Assembly (NCBI GenBank): GCA_036897485.1
Contig: JAYMTF010001058.1
Span: 1-26,794 of the forward strand
Direction of reading: 5' to 3'
Length of the DNA stretch: 26,794 bases
From: Pelargonium nanum
Lineage: Eukaryota; Streptophyta; Magnoliopsida; Geraniales; Geraniaceae
The notes under the pieces are model-generated. The model saw nothing but the letters and a program-made list of their open reading frames with translations, did no database searches and had not been told where the DNA came from. The position numbers were made by a program, and so were the translations under genes. Shown here one piece after another: positions 24,792-26,794 of this stretch (the stretch's first letter is position 1; every line of letters starts with the position of its first letter).

Positions 24792-26492
24792 GGTAGAATT
24801 CATGGAGTGGTCAGCTAAGTTAATGACACTGTGCAGACATAGGATATACAGTTCAATCAGGACTAGAGAATTAGATTACACACCTCAGTTTCATTAATGG
24901 TTTATTTATTATTATTCTAATACATTTTTTGTCCTTTCTTTTTTTGCTGTTGAATAATTCATTGATAATACCTCTTGTTTATTATATAACTCTACAATTA
25001 GGGGACTGATTCAATGTTTTTAATTCACTATTGATTTCTTTCTTTATTTCTTTCGTAAAACTTGCAAATGTCTTTTTTCTCATTTTCTAGATACGTATAT
25101 CACTAATCGGCTCATCTCAAGTTTGTATGTTTGAATGCAATAGATGACTAAGCTATCCATGCAGATGTAATGTTTCTTCTATGTGTGGATTAGAACATAT
25201 ATTTCACTTGTTATAGACCCCCGTTGTCTGTATGGTATGTGTGACATAATTTTTGTTCCTGATCTTAGGAATGTATAAGTGGGAAGCAAAACAGGTACTA
25301 ATCTGTTCCTCTAAATTCCAAGAACTGTTCATATATTGAATCTTTTTGATCTAATGCCTAAAGTATACTCCTTAATAGTTCATGTTCAGGAATGTTTGAA
25401 TAAATGAGGTTCAGTTGCTCCTTAGCATGTGGACATAGTTTCTTAATATTAATTTGCATGTGCTTGATTGGATCGTTATTTTAGCTGATTCAGGATCAAA
25501 TCTCCCTAATTACTTCCAAGCACTGGCAAGCTTAATTATTGTTTAAGCGTGCATGATCAATTGCAGTTTATTAAATTGTTGTCATGGAAGCACATGTGAT
25601 TCATAATCTGTACCCGGCTGATGGTGAGAACCGATAGGATATGTACAGTCAACACAACATTTTAAGGAACGTTCTCATTTATAGATTTCAACGCGAAGCT
25701 AGAGTCATGCATACGTAATTAGTTACTAAGCTTAATTTCCAAGTTCTGATAGGTCCTAAAATTATGCTTATCAAATCCTAAAATCATGCAGCCGAGTACT
25801 GAGATGTGATGTGCAGTCTATGTCTTGCCTGTAAACTGGTGACATTGTGGATGACTTGCGGGTAGCACAAAACGGGCGGTAATTACATCAACTTTTGCTT
25901 TAGATTATTAAAATCCAAAAGGCATTTTGTATTGTTGGTGTGCATGAACAGTGAGATTTATTCAAATGTGTGACTAATTATAACAATGTTCTTGATATAA
26001 TGATATGAACAGATATAGCTAATATCTTCTTAAATAAGTTTTTGTCACACGTGAATGTCGTTTTCATTGCTAATAATTCAACTGATATGAACCGTTATAT
26101 CAGTTATCCAGATATCGTGCCATTGCTTCAGGGATTGGCTTCTGTACAGTTCAAGAAGACCAGCTGGTTCTTTTCATTAAGTCAGAGAAGGTATCCCACT
26201 TTCTTATGTTCTCCTTTTCTTTTTTGTTTCTTTTACAAAGTCACCCTCTAATCTAATGGCTGTGGCTGTGGCTGTGGCGACCCTTTTTTCGGGGTCAAAC
26301 CATTTATAATTGTTGATTTCTCTCATATTAAGATATATTAGTTTTCAGAAGTAACATACGGTCTGTGCAGCTATTTACTTTATGGATACTTGAAACTTAA
26401 AAGTTAAAAGAGATGCAATGTTATTAATTCTAGTTTATTTTGACAATAACATTGAAGCTTTTGAATGTGCTTGCTATTTACTTTAGGAAAAA
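24792..26492. other. Intergenic DNA, no gene recognised
   Basis: 5' flank of the polygalacturonase gene and beyond. AT-rich, with no protein family or RNA gene recognised; the 69-codon frame at 26042-26251 shows no motif. A short hexanucleotide repeat lies at 26258-26278. Confidence 0.55.
26258..26278. repeat. (GGCTGT)3.5 microsatellite
   Basis: Three and a half perfect copies of GGCTGT. It stands out because the surrounding DNA is AT-rich. No function assigned. Confidence 0.85.
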
Positions 26493-26529
26493 GGTCCAAA
26501 ATGGTCCCTGAACTATCCAATTCGTGCCA

Positions 26530-26794
26530 TTTTGGTCCTTGAACTATCAAACGTATCATTCCAGTCCAAAAAATAGGCGAAAGAGAATCGATCCGTGTAA
26601 GGACATTCCGTTAAATTCACTAACGGAACCGTTAATATTAATCTTTACCACGTCATCAAGACTTAACGGAATCCGTCTCTGATTTTGACGAAATGTCCTG
26701 ACGGAGCTCGGTTTTTGAAAACGTTTGGACTAGAACGGCTCTTTCGCCTATCTTTTGGACTGAAATGACACGTTTGATAGTTCAGGGACCAAAA
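26530..26794. mobile_element. MITE with 56-bp terminal inverted repeats, cut by the window end
   Basis: Left arm 26530-26585 and right arm 26739-26794 are reverse complements with four mismatches in 56 bp (each begins TTTTGGTCC and ends GGCGAAAGAG in its own orientation). The left side continues outward with GGTCCAAAATGGTCCCTGAAC (from 26493), a partial repeat of the arm start, so the true element probably starts near 26493 and ends beyond the window. The interior of about 150 bp is non-coding and itself has inverted pieces around TTAACGGAA and TTCCGTTAA. Long arms suggest a Mutator-like MITE, but no target duplication can be checked. Confidence 0.75.

Overview
This is nuclear DNA from a flowering plant, most likely a eudicot. 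Genes are split by GT-AG introns, intergenic DNA is AT-rich and carries several transposon families, and the four recognisable proteins are plant types. No prokaryotic operon, CRISPR array, organellar gene cluster or tRNA/rRNA gene was seen. The species cannot be named from the sequence alone.

Layout from left to right. (1) 1-2317 is AT-rich sequence with no recognised gene. (2) 2318-2692 (-) holds the first two coding exons of an R2R3-MYB factor of the MYB21/MYB24/MYB57 type, with a TATA box and two RY (CATGCATG) motifs upstream. The exon that should finish R3 and hold the C-terminus is not found in the 2.3 kb available. (3) 2.8-9.6 kb is repeat-rich: a hAT-type MITE (5118-5611) with a poly(A)-tailed retroposon nested in it, a second LINE-like 3' end in the opposite orientation, a degenerate tandem array built on a CCCATATGTGATATGGG palindrome (7.38-7.9 kb), a tiny poly(A) stub with an 18-bp target duplication (8011-8072), and a 36-bp tandem repeat (9245-9316). 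(4) 9693-13648 (-) is a complete ADP-ribosylation factor (ARF1 class, 181 aa, six coding exons) with a probable 5'UTR intron, a GC-AG last intron and a roughly 980-bp MITE-like element in intron 1. (5) 14.69-14.87 kb (-) is a frameshifted LINE RNase H remnant between the divergent ARF and PDF genes. (6) 15865-19875 (+) is a complete plastid-type peptide deformylase, PDF1B (278 aa, six exons). Intron 4 holds an 84-bp tandem duplication that includes decayed copies of the start of exon 5. (7) 20.57-20.93 kb (-) looks like an LTR/TRIM retrotransposon fragment. (8) 21518-24697 (-) is a complete secreted GH28 polygalacturonase (476 aa, seven exons). (9) 24.8-26.49 kb has no recognised gene, and the window ends inside a MITE with 56-bp terminal inverted repeats (26530-26794).

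The four genes do not form a pathway: vesicle traffic (ARF), plastid N-terminal methionine processing (PDF1B), pectin breakdown in the wall (polygalacturonase) and transcription control (MYB). Gene content is ordinary. The less ordinary material is structural: nested and micro retroposition events, the partial-exon duplication in PDF1B, the GC-AG ARF intron and the MYB gene without a visible third exon. I did not find evidence for a previously undescribed biological system.
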